A stretch of 24,368 nt of DNA from the NCBI GenBank assembly GCA_033763435.1, contig JANRKN010000009.1, positions 1-24,368 of the forward strand. Direction: 5' to 3'. Shown piece by piece: positions 5,554 through 12,644 of this stretch. Both the position numbers and the translations under genes were made by a program. Within the stretch, counting starts at the first letter, position 1. Every line of letters begins with the position of its first letter. This DNA comes from JANRKN01 sp033763435. GTDB taxonomy: Bacteria > Planctomycetota > Phycisphaerae > Phycisphaerales > UBA1924. The notes beneath the pieces were generated by a model that worked only from the letters and a program-made list of their open reading frames with translations, did no database searches and had not been told where the DNA came from.

Positions 5554-7683
5554 ATGCGGAAGGCTCAGAGAACAGGCTCCCGCCTCGCGGGAGCGGTGGT
5601 GCTGTTGTGCGCGTTGTCGCTGATCGCGGCCGGGCTGCTCTTTGGTGGCTCGGGCCGCTGGCAGACCGCCTCGCCCGACACCCAGCTCACCAACCAACCA
5701 TCCGCCGCCCCCGGCGGCTCGAACGTCCGTTCCGTCACGCCGGCGACCCATCCGTCGGCACGCAGCGCCGAGACCAGCACGCCCGCTGGAGACTCTGCTG
5801 ACCTTGAGAGAGGGGTCATCGGAGGAAGAGAGAGAGAGACCGGCGCCGCGACGACGGATCGGCCCGATGCCCCGGCCGATCGGAGCCCCACGCACCCGGG
5901 AGGGAGTCTGCGTGGGTCCGACGGCCGGGGTGTTGGGATCGAGGCGGGCAAGCGCCTGCCCCCGCTCGTCCCCGCGCGCGAACGCTCGCTCCCCGAGCTG
6001 AACCTGCCCTCAGGCGTCCGCGCCGTCGCGCCCCTGCTCGCCTCGGCCGCGTTCGCCTCGGTCCAAGACGCGCCCGCAGCCCCCGAAGCCAAACTCGAGA
6101 ACAAGCCCGACCCCATCAACGCCGGCGACACCGCCTGGATCCTCACCAGCACCACCCTCGTGCTGCTCATGACCATCCCGGGCCTCGCGCTCTTCTACGG
6201 CGGGCTCGTCCGCGCCAAGAACATCCTCTCCGTCCTCATGCACTGCTTCTTCTCCGCGGCGGTTGTCTCCGTCGTCTGGGTCGTGCTCGGCTACTCGCTC
6301 GCCTTCGGCGAGGCCAAGAACCCCGAAGGTCTCTCCTTCTGCGGCGGGTTCACTTTCCTCATGCTCAAGGGCGTCGCGGGCACCCAGGCCTCCCTCGCCC
6401 CCACCATCCCCCACGAACTCTTCATCGCCTTCCAGATGACCTTCGCGATCATCACCCCGGCGCTCATCGCGGGCGCCTTCGCCGAGCGCGTCCGCTTCCC
6501 CGCCTTCGCGCTCTTCACCGTGCTCTGGTCGATCCTCATCTACGCCCCGCTCGCGCACTGGGTCTGGGGCGGCGGGTGGATCGCGACCAAGGTCGGCGCG
6601 CTCGACTTCGCGGGCGGCACGGTCGTGCACATCGCCTCGGGCATCTCGGCGCTCGTGTTCGCGATCTATCTCAAGCCCCGCACGGGCTACGGGCGCGAGC
6701 CGATGCTCCCCCACAACCTGCCCTTCACGATGATCGGCGCGGGCCTGCTGTGGGTCGGGTGGTTCGGGTTCAACGCGGGCTCGGCGCTCGCGAGCAACGC
6801 GCTCGCATCGGTCGCGCTGCTCAACACCAACTCCGCCGCGGCCGCCGCGACGCTGGGCTGGCTTGCCGTGGAGATTCTCAAGAACCGCAAGGCGACGCTG
6901 CTGGGCGCAACCTCGGGCGCGGTCGCGGGCCTGGTCGTCATCACGCCCGCGGCGGGGTTCGTCACGCCGGGCGCCGCGCTCGTCATGGGCGCGCTGGGCG
7001 GCGTGGCCTGCTCGCTGGCCGTCTCGCTCAAGCCCCGCCTGGGCTACGACGACGCGCTCGACGTCGTGGGCGTGCACTTTGTCGGCGGCGTGCTCGGCGC
7101 GCTGCTCACGGGCGTCTTCGCGACCGCGAGCGTCAACCCCGCCATCCCCACGCTCGCCCTCGGCACGCCCTCGGGCCTCATCGACGGGCACGCGGGGCTG
7201 GTGCTGCGCCAGCTCATCGCCGTCGTCGCGACGATCGTGGTCTGCGGGCTGGGGACGTGGCTGATCCTGATCATCGTCAACCTCATCACCCCCGTGCGAG
7301 CCACGCGCGAGGAAGAGATCGAGGGCCTGGACCTGTCGCAGCACTCCGAGCGCGGGTACATCATCGGGGGCGAGGCGGTGGCGATTGCCGCGGCGCAGCC
7401 CCGCGCGGCCTCGACGCCCCCCGCCGAGATCAACCGCTTTGCCGTGCGCCTCACCGGGCTCGACGAGTCGGCGCTGCTGGACCGCTGGCGCGCGCTGTGT
7501 CAGGACGGGCCCGGGGGCGTGCGCGCGCCCGATCACGCCGCGTTCGCTGACCTGTACAGCCGCGTGACGCTGCTGCGCGGCTCGACCTTCCACTTCCGCG
7601 CGGGCGACCGCGAGCAGACCCGCTCGGCGCTGCGGGGTGCCTTCGCGCCCGTCGCCCCGGGCGTTCAGGCCGAACTGGTCTGA
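5554..7683 (+). CDS. amt: Ammonium transporter (Amt family) with N- and C-terminal extensions
   Basis: A 709-residue protein whose central part, about residues 188-600, is a standard Amt/Mep/Rh channel. It carries NAGDTAW, LALFYGGLVRAKN, the pore Asp351 and His359 in LDFAGGTVVHIASG, and the second pore His508 in LDVVGVHFVGG. These correspond to Asp160, His168 and His318 of E. coli AmtB. The channel core ends near GLDLSQHSERGY. Before the core is an extra about 185 residues: a hydrophobic signal-like segment (about 11-32), a Ser/Thr/Pro/Arg-rich linker with atypical codons, then a second hydrophobic stretch that looks like the normal Amt signal peptide. After the core is a roughly 107-residue soluble tail. 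ATG 5554 is the only good start, but TATAAC just 2 nt upstream makes it uncertain. It is followed 16 bp later by the P-II gene, the classical amtB-glnK pairing. Confidence 0.9.
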   Translation: MRKAQRTGSRLAGAVVLLCALSLIAAGLLFGGSGRWQTASPDTQLTNQPSAAPGGSNVRSVTPATHPSARSAETSTPAGDSADLERGVIGGRERETGAATTDRPDAPADRSPTHPGGSLRGSDGRGVGIEAGKRLPPLVPARERSLPELNLPSGVRAVAPLLASAAFASVQDAPAAPEAKLENKPDPINAGDTAWILTSTTLVLLMTIPGLALFYGGLVRAKNILSVLMHCFFSAAVVSVVWVVLGYSLAFGEAKNPEGLSFCGGFTFLMLKGVAGTQASLAPTIPHELFIAFQMTFAIITPALIAGAFAERVRFPAFALFTVLWSILIYAPLAHWVWGGGWIATKVGALDFAGGTVVHIASGISALVFAIYLKPRTGYGREPMLPHNLPFTMIGAGLLWVGWFGFNAGSALASNALASVALLNTNSAAAAATLGWLAVEILKNRKATLLGATSGAVAGLVVITPAAGFVTPGAALVMGALGGVACSLAVSLKPRLGYDDALDVVGVHFVGGVLGALLTGVFATASVNPAIPTLALGTPSGLIDGHAGLVLRQLIAVVATIVVCGLGTWLILIIVNLITPVRATREEEIEGLDLSQHSERGYIIGGEAVAIAAAQPRAASTPPAEINRFAVRLTGLDESALLDRWRALCQDGPGGVRAPDHAAFADLYSRVTLLRGSTFHFRAGDREQTRSALRGAFAPVAPGVQAELV

Positions 7684-7699
7684 GACACGGAAACGCACC

Positions 7700-8053
7700 A
7701 TGAAGTACATCGTCGCGATCATCCGGCCCGAGAAGCTCGAAGACGTCCGTGCCGCGCTTGCCGAGCGCGATGTCTATCTCATGACCGTCTCGGAGGTCCA
7801 AGGCTTCGGGCGCCAGCGCGGCACCACCGAGGTCTATCGCTCGCAGGAAGTCGAAGAGCGCCTGGTGCCCAAGCTCAAGGTCGAGATCGCGGTGACGGCC
7901 GCGTTTGCCGAGGCGGCCATCGAGGCGATCGTCCGCGCCGCCCGCACGGGCGAAACCGGCCGCGTGGGCGACGGCAAGATCTTCGTCATGGACCTGGCCG
8001 ACTGCGTCCGCATCCGCACGGGCGAAACCGGCGCGCAGGCCATCGGGCCCTGA
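7700..8053 (+). CDS. glnK: P-II family nitrogen regulatory protein, variant T- and B-loops
   Basis: A 117-residue P-II signal protein, which normally senses ATP/ADP and 2-oxoglutarate as a trimer and blocks the ammonium channel. Recognisable parts are MKYIVAIIRPEKL, FGRQRGTTEVYR (T-loop base), KLKVEIAV and the C-terminal RIRTGE. In an ungapped alignment to E. coli GlnB, Tyr46 is kept but the uridylylated Tyr51 is Val51 (YRSQEVEERL), so control by GlnD-type uridylylation cannot occur at that site. The nucleotide-binding B-loop reads TGETGRVGDGKI in place of TGKIGDGKI, an insertion of three residues. ATG 7700 fits the family start exactly; the frame open upstream lies within amt. It is co-transcribed with amt, so the Amt protein is the probable partner, and a good terminator follows. 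Confidence 0.92.
   Translation: MKYIVAIIRPEKLEDVRAALAERDVYLMTVSEVQGFGRQRGTTEVYRSQEVEERLVPKLKVEIAVTAAFAEAAIEAIVRAARTGETGRVGDGKIFVMDLADCVRIRTGETGAQAIGP
7942..8032 (+). repeat. 19-bp direct repeat inside the P-II gene
   Basis: The same 19 bases occur at 7942-7960 and 8014-8032, 72 bp (24 codons) apart and in the same frame. Both copies encode RTGETG, once in the B-loop where three residues are inserted and once in the conserved C-terminal RIRTGE region. Confidence 0.75.
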
Positions 8054-8108
8054 GCGCGGTCGCTCGCGGCCCCACAAGCCCTGTCTCGCGGGAGCTGCTT
8101 GCTCCCCG

Positions 8109-8144
8109 AAGCCCCCGAGCCCGCGTCGGGGGCTTTCCCTTTTG
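8109..8144 (+). terminator. Rho-independent terminator of amt-glnK
   Basis: A 10-bp perfect stem, arms 8109-8118 and 8126-8135, with a 7-nt loop. It is followed by a T-rich run (TTTCCCTTTT) and lies 55 bp after the P-II stop codon. Confidence 0.85.
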
Positions 8145-8152
8145 AGACAGGG

Positions 8153-8263
8153 CCAGTGGGGAGTGGCCAATGGCTAGTGGGGAGAGGCAGAAGCGAGATG
8201 CCTGCCGCCGGCTGGCCGTGGCCTTTGCCCACTGACTATTGGCTACTGGCTTCTGGCTCCTTG
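8153..8263. repeat. Heptamer-phased inverted repeat, copy 1
   Basis: The left arm is consecutive imperfect 7-mers from 8153: CCAGTGG, GGAGTGG, CCAATGG, CTAGTGG, GGAGAGG. The right arm from 8229 is CCACTGA, CTATTGG, CTACTGG, CTTCTGG, CTCCTTG. The arms are reverse-complementary in unit register, with the AAT variant in the third unit of both. About 40 nt separate them. The repeat fills the space between the glnK terminator and psd. Confidence 0.8.
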
Positions 8264-8292
8264 CCCTTCTCATTCTCACTGGCCTCTCTCCC

Positions 8293-8305
8293 TATCCTTC
8301 CCACC
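8293..8305 (+). promoter_or_regulatory. Candidate leaderless promoter -10 (TATCCT) before psd
   Basis: TATCCT at 8293-8298 is followed by 7 nt and ATG 8306, with no SD. It supports this start over the longer open frame, which runs into the repeat. Confidence 0.45.
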
Positions 8306-9037
8306 ATGTCGCACAATGCTGATCCGAGGTTGGTGCCGGTGTTGAAGGTCGCTCGCGAGGGCTGGCCGATTGTCGGGCTCTTTGTGCTGATCTCGGCGAT
8401 CATCATCACGGGGGTCGCGCTCCTGACCGGCCCGCACTCGATCGCGACGTACATCGCGACGGGGCTGTGCCTGCCGCTGTGCGTCTGGTGCGTCTGGTTC
8501 TTCCGCGACCCCGAGCGCGCGACGCCGACGGACGCGGGCGCGATCATCTGCCCGGCCGACGGCGTGGTCTGCGCGATCTCGGTCGTCAAGCCCGAGGCCT
8601 CGCCCCCCGAGCTCGAGCTGCCCCGACGCTTCGGGCCCGGCGAACTCACGAAGATCTGCGTGTTCATGAACGTTTTCAACGTGCACGTGAACCGCGCGCC
8701 GGTCGCGGGCGTGGTCGAGGCGATCCGCTATCACCCGGGCGCGTTCCTCAACGCGAGCTTTGACAAGGCCAGCGACCTGAATGAGCGCAACTCGATCGTC
8801 GTGCGCACGCCCTCGGGGCTGGGCGTCGCGGCGGTGCAGATCGCGGGCCTGGTCGCGCGGCGCATCGTGAGCCGCGTGAAGGAAGGCCAGGCTCTGGCCG
8901 CGGGCGAACGCTTCGGGCTCATCCGCTTCGGCTCGCGCGTGGACGTGTACGTGCCCGGGCGGGTCGAGGTGCTGGTGAAGCTTGGGCAGAAGACCGTCGC
9001 GGGCGAGACGATCCTCGCGCGCGTGGGGGCGAACTGA
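8306..9037 (+). CDS. psd: Phosphatidylserine decarboxylase (archaeal/short type)
   Basis: A 243-residue pyruvoyl-dependent enzyme that converts phosphatidylserine to phosphatidylethanolamine. The self-cleavage site is in IRFGSRVDVYVP, between Gly209 and Ser210. This would give a 209-residue beta chain and a 34-residue alpha chain whose N-terminal serine becomes the pyruvoyl group. Two hydrophobic helices at about 16-55 anchor it in the membrane. CPADGVV and FMNVFNVHVNRAPVAG are typical family motifs. The length fits the short, single-domain Psd class rather than the about 320-residue E. coli form. ATG 8306 is set by the family start and the TATCCT box. The stop overlaps the pssA start by one base (TGATG), so the two are translationally coupled. 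Confidence 0.93.
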   Translation: MSHNADPRLVPVLKVAREGWPIVGLFVLISAIIITGVALLTGPHSIATYIATGLCLPLCVWCVWFFRDPERATPTDAGAIICPADGVVCAISVVKPEASPPELELPRRFGPGELTKICVFMNVFNVHVNRAPVAGVVEAIRYHPGAFLNASFDKASDLNERNSIVVRTPSGLGVAAVQIAGLVARRIVSRVKEGQALAAGERFGLIRFGSRVDVYVPGRVEVLVKLGQKTVAGETILARVGAN

Positions 9038-9915
9038 TGCGCGCCAAGCGTCGCGACCGGGCCGTCCCGCTCAAGAGGCTCATCCCCAACATGCTCACAG
9101 CCGCGGCGCTCTGCTGCGGGCTGGCGAGCGTGCACTTTGCGATCGAACAGAACTTCGAGCGCGCGGTCATCGCCCTGCTCATCGCCGCGATCTTCGACGC
9201 CCTCGACGGGCGCGTCGCGCGAATCCTCCACGCGACCAGCCCGTTCGGCGCGGTGCTCGATTCGCTGTCGGACTTTCTGTCCTTCGGCGTCGCGCCCATG
9301 ATCGTCCTGCACCAGATGTTCCTCAAGGGCACCGATGTGCTGGGACTGGCCGCGGTGCTGAGCTACGCCCTCTGCGCCGCCCTCCGGCTCGCGCGCTTCA
9401 CGGCCGAGGTCGCCAAACCCCCGGCGCACCCGGGCTTGTCGGCGTTCTTCACGGGCATGCCCACGCCCGCGGCCGCCGGCACGGTGCTGATCCCGGTCAT
9501 GCTCGCGGTCTCGCCCGTGCTGGGCAAGCGCGGCTGGGGGCAGACGCCCGACTGGGCGGTGATCGCCCTCACGCTCGCGATCGCGCTGCTGATGGTCTCG
9601 CGCGTGCCGCTGTTCTCGATCAAGAAGCTTCGGATCCCCCGCCGCGGGATGATCCTGTTCTTTGCGAGCATCGCGCTGGTGCTGGCCGCGGCATTCAAAG
9701 ACGTGTATCTCACCCTGGCCGTCATCGCGATTGCGTACCTCGCGCTGCTGCCCGTGAGCGTCCTGAGCCATCGCAAGCTCCGCGCACGGATCCTCGCCGA
9801 GACGCGAAACGGGGGCCTTGCCGATCCCAACCAGAGCGAAGAGACGCGCGCGGGAACCAACCCCGTGGGCGACGCGTCCACAGTGCCCACCGGTGCGGAC
9901 GCGGGCCGGCCCTGA
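9037..9915 (+). CDS. pssA: CDP-diacylglycerol--serine O-phosphatidyltransferase
   Basis: A 292-residue integral membrane enzyme that makes phosphatidylserine, the substrate of the upstream Psd. The complete CDP-alcohol phosphotransferase signature is visible: Asp54-x2-Asp57-Gly58-x2-Ala61-Arg62-x8-Gly71-x3-Asp75-x3-Asp79, within DALDGRVAR and GAVLDSLSD. About seven to eight hydrophobic helices follow one another up to residue about 245. The last about 45 residues are hydrophilic and acidic, probably a disordered cytoplasmic tail. The start overlaps the psd stop. Psd preceding PssA in one operon is a common arrangement, and together they supply phosphatidylethanolamine. Confidence 0.95.
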   Translation: MRAKRRDRAVPLKRLIPNMLTAAALCCGLASVHFAIEQNFERAVIALLIAAIFDALDGRVARILHATSPFGAVLDSLSDFLSFGVAPMIVLHQMFLKGTDVLGLAAVLSYALCAALRLARFTAEVAKPPAHPGLSAFFTGMPTPAAAGTVLIPVMLAVSPVLGKRGWGQTPDWAVIALTLAIALLMVSRVPLFSIKKLRIPRRGMILFFASIALVLAAAFKDVYLTLAVIAIAYLALLPVSVLSHRKLRARILAETRNGGLADPNQSEETRAGTNPVGDASTVPTGADAGRP

Positions 9916-9982
9916 TCGGGCCAGGCGCGACGCCGGGCCGATCGCTCACCCCGCGCACGTACCCGGTCAGGAGTCGCCCCCG

Positions 9983-12202
9983 ATGAAGCTTCGCACGTCG
10001 CTCGCGCTCGTGGTCGTTCTGCTCGCGGGCGCGCCCGCGGGCGTGCTCGCCCAGCCCGCGTCCGAGCAGCCATCCGCAAAGACGCCCGCGCCAGCTTCGA
10101 CATCCGCTTCAACGTCAGCGTCCGTCCCCGAGGCGCTCCGAGGCCGATGGACAGGCGCGATCATGCTCCCGGGTCAGAAGCTCGACGTGGATGTCTCCTT
10201 CCGCGCGAGCGGGGGCACGATTTCGATCCCCGCGCAGCAGGCCAAGGACCTGCCGCTGGAGAAAGTCTCACTCGGCGAGCCCGGCTCGGGCGCCGAGGGC
10301 CAGGGGCGCTCCGTCACGTTCGCGATCAAGGGCGTGCCGGGCGATCCGACCTTCCGCGGCACGCTCGCGGACGACGGCACGATGAAGGGCGGGCTTGTGC
10401 AGGGCGGTGGGACGTTCCCCTTCTCGCTCGCCCGCGGACCCGATGTCGCTGCCGAAACCGCGCGAGCCATGGATGGCTTCCAGCCCTGGCTCGACTCCGC
10501 CCGCGCCCAGTGGCAGGCGCCGGGCGTCGCGGTCGCGGTCGTCCGGGGCGACGGCTCGCGCTCGTACTTCCTCTCAGGCGAGCGCGACGTCGAGGGCAAG
10601 CTCGCCGTCACCGAGAACACGCTCTTTGCGATCGGCTCGTGCACCAAGGCCTTTACGTCGGCGACGCTCGCGACCCTCGTCGCGCAGGGCAAGCTCTCGT
10701 GGGACGACCCGGTCGTCAAGCACCTGCCCGAGTTTGCGCTGCACGACCCCGAGATCACGCGGCTGGTCACGATCCGCGACATTCTCTCGCACCGCACAGG
10801 CCTGCCCCGGCACGACCTTGTCTGGTACAACGCAACGCTCTCGCGCGCCGAGCTGATCGCGCGCCTCAAGCACCTGCCGCTGAACGCCCAGCTCCGCGAG
10901 AAGTTCCAGTACAACAACTTCATGTTCCTCACCGCGGGCGTGCTCACCGAGCGCCTGACCGGCGGCGCATGGGAAGACGCGGTCCGCACGCGTCTGCTCA
11001 CGCCCCTGGGCATGACCAGCGCAAACTTCTCCGTCAACTCGATGCAGCAGGCGCCCGACTTTGCCAAGCCCTATCTCGCGCGCGATGAGAAGGGTGACCG
11101 CGCGCCCAAGCTCACCGACTTCCGCAACATCGACGCGATGGGCCCCGCCGGCTCGATCAACGCTTCGATCAAGGACATGGCCTCCTGGGCCGCGATGCTT
11201 CTGCGCGACGGCGCCGGGCCCGAGGGCGCGCGCGTCCTCCCCGCCGAGCAGATCCGTGAACTCTTCACGCCCCTCACGCCCCTGGGCGCGGGCGCTGACC
11301 CCGACTCGGTGCCCGTCGGCTACGCGATGGGCTGGTTCGTCGAGGTCTACCGCGGCGTGCGGCTCGTGCAGCACGGCGGGAACATCGACGGCTTCAGCGC
11401 CCTCGTCACCCTCGCGCCCGACAAGGGCTTCGCGATCGCCACGCTCACCAACCAGAACGGCTCCGCACTGCCCAGCGTGATCGAGAAGACCGCGGTCGAC
11501 CGCCTCGCGGGCCTGGAGCAGCGCGACTGGCAGGCCGAGACGTTCGGCAAGGCCGAGATCGCCCGCGCCGCGGGCGAGAAGGCCCAGGAAAAGCAGGCGG
11601 GCGACAAGATCGCGGGCACGAGCCCGTCGCAGGCGATCGCCAACTACGCCGGCACGTTCGCCGACGCGGGCTACGGCCGCCTCGAGATCGCGCGCGCGGG
11701 CGACGCGCTGAGCCTCACCTACAACGGCATGACCGTGCCGATCGCACATCGGCACTACGACGTGTTCGAGCTCGATCCCGCGCCGGGCACGATGGAGTCG
11801 GGCTTCAAGGGCCTGGCCGTGCGGTTCTTCATGGACGAAGACGGCGCGATCAACACCCTGAAGATCCGCCTCGAGGCCATGACCCCCGAGGTCGAGTTCC
11901 GCAGGGTGCCCGAGCCGCGCCTCAGCGATGCCGCGTTCACCAAGGCGCTCGCGGGCAAGTACGCCTTCACGGGCGGCACGGGCGAGGTCATCGACTCGGC
12001 GGGCGCGCTCAAGCTCGTCATGCCCGGACAGCCCACCTACGACCTGGACCCCCTCGCGGGCCCGGCGGGCGAAGTGCGCTACGCGATCCGTGGCCTGCCC
12101 GGGTTCGTAATCCGCTTCGTGCTCAGCGCCGAGGGCAACGTGACCGGGCTTGAGAGCCGTCAGCCCAACGGCACGTTCGAAGCGACGCGCCTGAAGGACT
12201 GA
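9983..12202 (+). CDS. Secreted serine hydrolase, beta-lactamase/class C fold (DUF3471-like tail)
   Basis: A 739-residue exported protein with a clear signal peptide (residues 1 to about 24, cleavage after VLAQ or nearby) and a Ser/Thr/Pro-rich linker. Residues about 45-150 form a beta-rich N-terminal domain. The central domain is a class C beta-lactamase/DD-peptidase fold, with Ser219-x-x-Lys222 (GSCTKAF), Tyr310-x-Asn312 (YNN) and His464-Gly-Gly (QHGGNIDG). The C-terminal about 200 residues resemble the DUF3471 lipocalin-like domain, perhaps twice: YAGTFADAGYGRLEI, and a second similar segment at KYAFTGGTGEVI. All catalytic motifs are present. Homologues act as esterases, D-amino-acid peptidases or beta-lactamases, and this substrate cannot be told. 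The start is supported by AGGAG at 9969-9973. Nothing indicates that it belongs functionally to the lipid operon. Confidence 0.9.
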   Translation: MKLRTSLALVVVLLAGAPAGVLAQPASEQPSAKTPAPASTSASTSASVPEALRGRWTGAIMLPGQKLDVDVSFRASGGTISIPAQQAKDLPLEKVSLGEPGSGAEGQGRSVTFAIKGVPGDPTFRGTLADDGTMKGGLVQGGGTFPFSLARGPDVAAETARAMDGFQPWLDSARAQWQAPGVAVAVVRGDGSRSYFLSGERDVEGKLAVTENTLFAIGSCTKAFTSATLATLVAQGKLSWDDPVVKHLPEFALHDPEITRLVTIRDILSHRTGLPRHDLVWYNATLSRAELIARLKHLPLNAQLREKFQYNNFMFLTAGVLTERLTGGAWEDAVRTRLLTPLGMTSANFSVNSMQQAPDFAKPYLARDEKGDRAPKLTDFRNIDAMGPAGSINASIKDMASWAAMLLRDGAGPEGARVLPAEQIRELFTPLTPLGAGADPDSVPVGYAMGWFVEVYRGVRLVQHGGNIDGFSALVTLAPDKGFAIATLTNQNGSALPSVIEKTAVDRLAGLEQRDWQAETFGKAEIARAAGEKAQEKQAGDKIAGTSPSQAIANYAGTFADAGYGRLEIARAGDALSLTYNGMTVPIAHRHYDVFELDPAPGTMESGFKGLAVRFFMDEDGAINTLKIRLEAMTPEVEFRRVPEPRLSDAAFTKALAGKYAFTGGTGEVIDSAGALKLVMPGQPTYDLDPLAGPAGEVRYAIRGLPGFVIRFVLSAEGNVTGLESRQPNGTFEATRLKD

Positions 12203-12226
12203 GAGCCCGGCCGATGCCGCGCCGCG

Positions 12227-12238
12227 TACCATGCGGGC
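12227..12238 (+). promoter_or_regulatory. Candidate leaderless promoter -10 (TACCAT)
   Basis: TACCAT at 12227-12232 is followed by 6 nt and ATG 12239, with no SD. It is the only one of the nine boxes lacking the CT ending. Confidence 0.3.
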
Positions 12239-12502
12239 ATGGCCGACCGCCCCACCACTGCTGCCAGCCTTGCCGCGACGCTCGCGGCCTCGCGCCGTTC
12301 GCGCGGGCTGCTGGTGCTCGTGCTGCTGGGCGTGCTCGGGCTGCTGCCCTCCTGCGGCAAGGCGCTGATGGACCCCGACAAGCCGCGCTCACAGTTCGAT
12401 CGCTTCGACGCGATCCGCGAGCAGCGCTCGCCCAGCACCGTCGACGATGAGTTCGGCATGCGACGGATCAACGTCCGCGGCCGGCTGCTGCCGAAGGATT
12501 GA
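12239..12502 (+). CDS. Small lipoprotein of unknown function
   Basis: An 87-residue protein with an Arg-rich start, a hydrophobic helix (about 23-36) and a lipobox LLPSC, placing the lipidated cysteine at residue 39. The mature part is only 49 residues, charged and without a recognised domain (DPDKPRSQFDRFDAIREQRS). The long n-region is unusual; a later start cannot be excluded but I see no better codon. It sits 36 bp after the serine hydrolase gene on the same strand and has its own -10-like box. Codon use matches the neighbours, so I consider it real; function unknown. Confidence 0.65.
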   Translation: MADRPTTAASLAATLAASRRSRGLLVLVLLGVLGLLPSCGKALMDPDKPRSQFDRFDAIREQRSPSTVDDEFGMRRINVRGRLLPKD

Positions 12503-12514
12503 GCGCCGAGCAGC

Positions 12515-12636
12515 GGGAGTCGCGAATCGCGAATGGCGAATCGGGGGAAGCCAAGCGGCACGGCGCCGGTGCCCCTCTGTCGCCGATCGACTGATCCGCT
12601 GAATCTCCCCCACTCACGATTCGCGACTCACCACTC
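12515..12636. repeat. Heptamer-phased inverted repeat, copy 2 (GARTSGN variant)
   Basis: The left arm is 7-mers from 12515: GGGAGTC, GCGAATC, GCGAATG, GCGAATC. The right arm from 12609 is CCCACTC, ACGATTC, GCGACTC, ACCACTC. The arms are reverse-complementary in unit register, about 66 nt apart, and the repeat lies between two convergent stop codons (12502 and 12645). The unit sequence differs from copies 1 and 3, but the 7-nt period and fold-back layout are the same. Confidence 0.75.
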
Positions 12637-12644
12637 GCGCAGAT

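Noticed and set aside
6010..7722. 570-codon open frame antisense to amt
   Set aside because: A shadow of high GC3 in the amt gene; composition is Arg/Asp/Glu/Gly-rich with no domain, and amt is unambiguous.
8153..8263. CRISPR array or phage attachment site reading of the 7-mer repeats
   Set aside because: Units are contiguous 7-mers without spacers, arms are inverted, and no cas, integrase or tRNA gene is present.
8099..8305. Upstream extension of psd
   Set aside because: It would translate the terminator and the heptamer repeat; the family start and TATCCT box point to ATG 8306.
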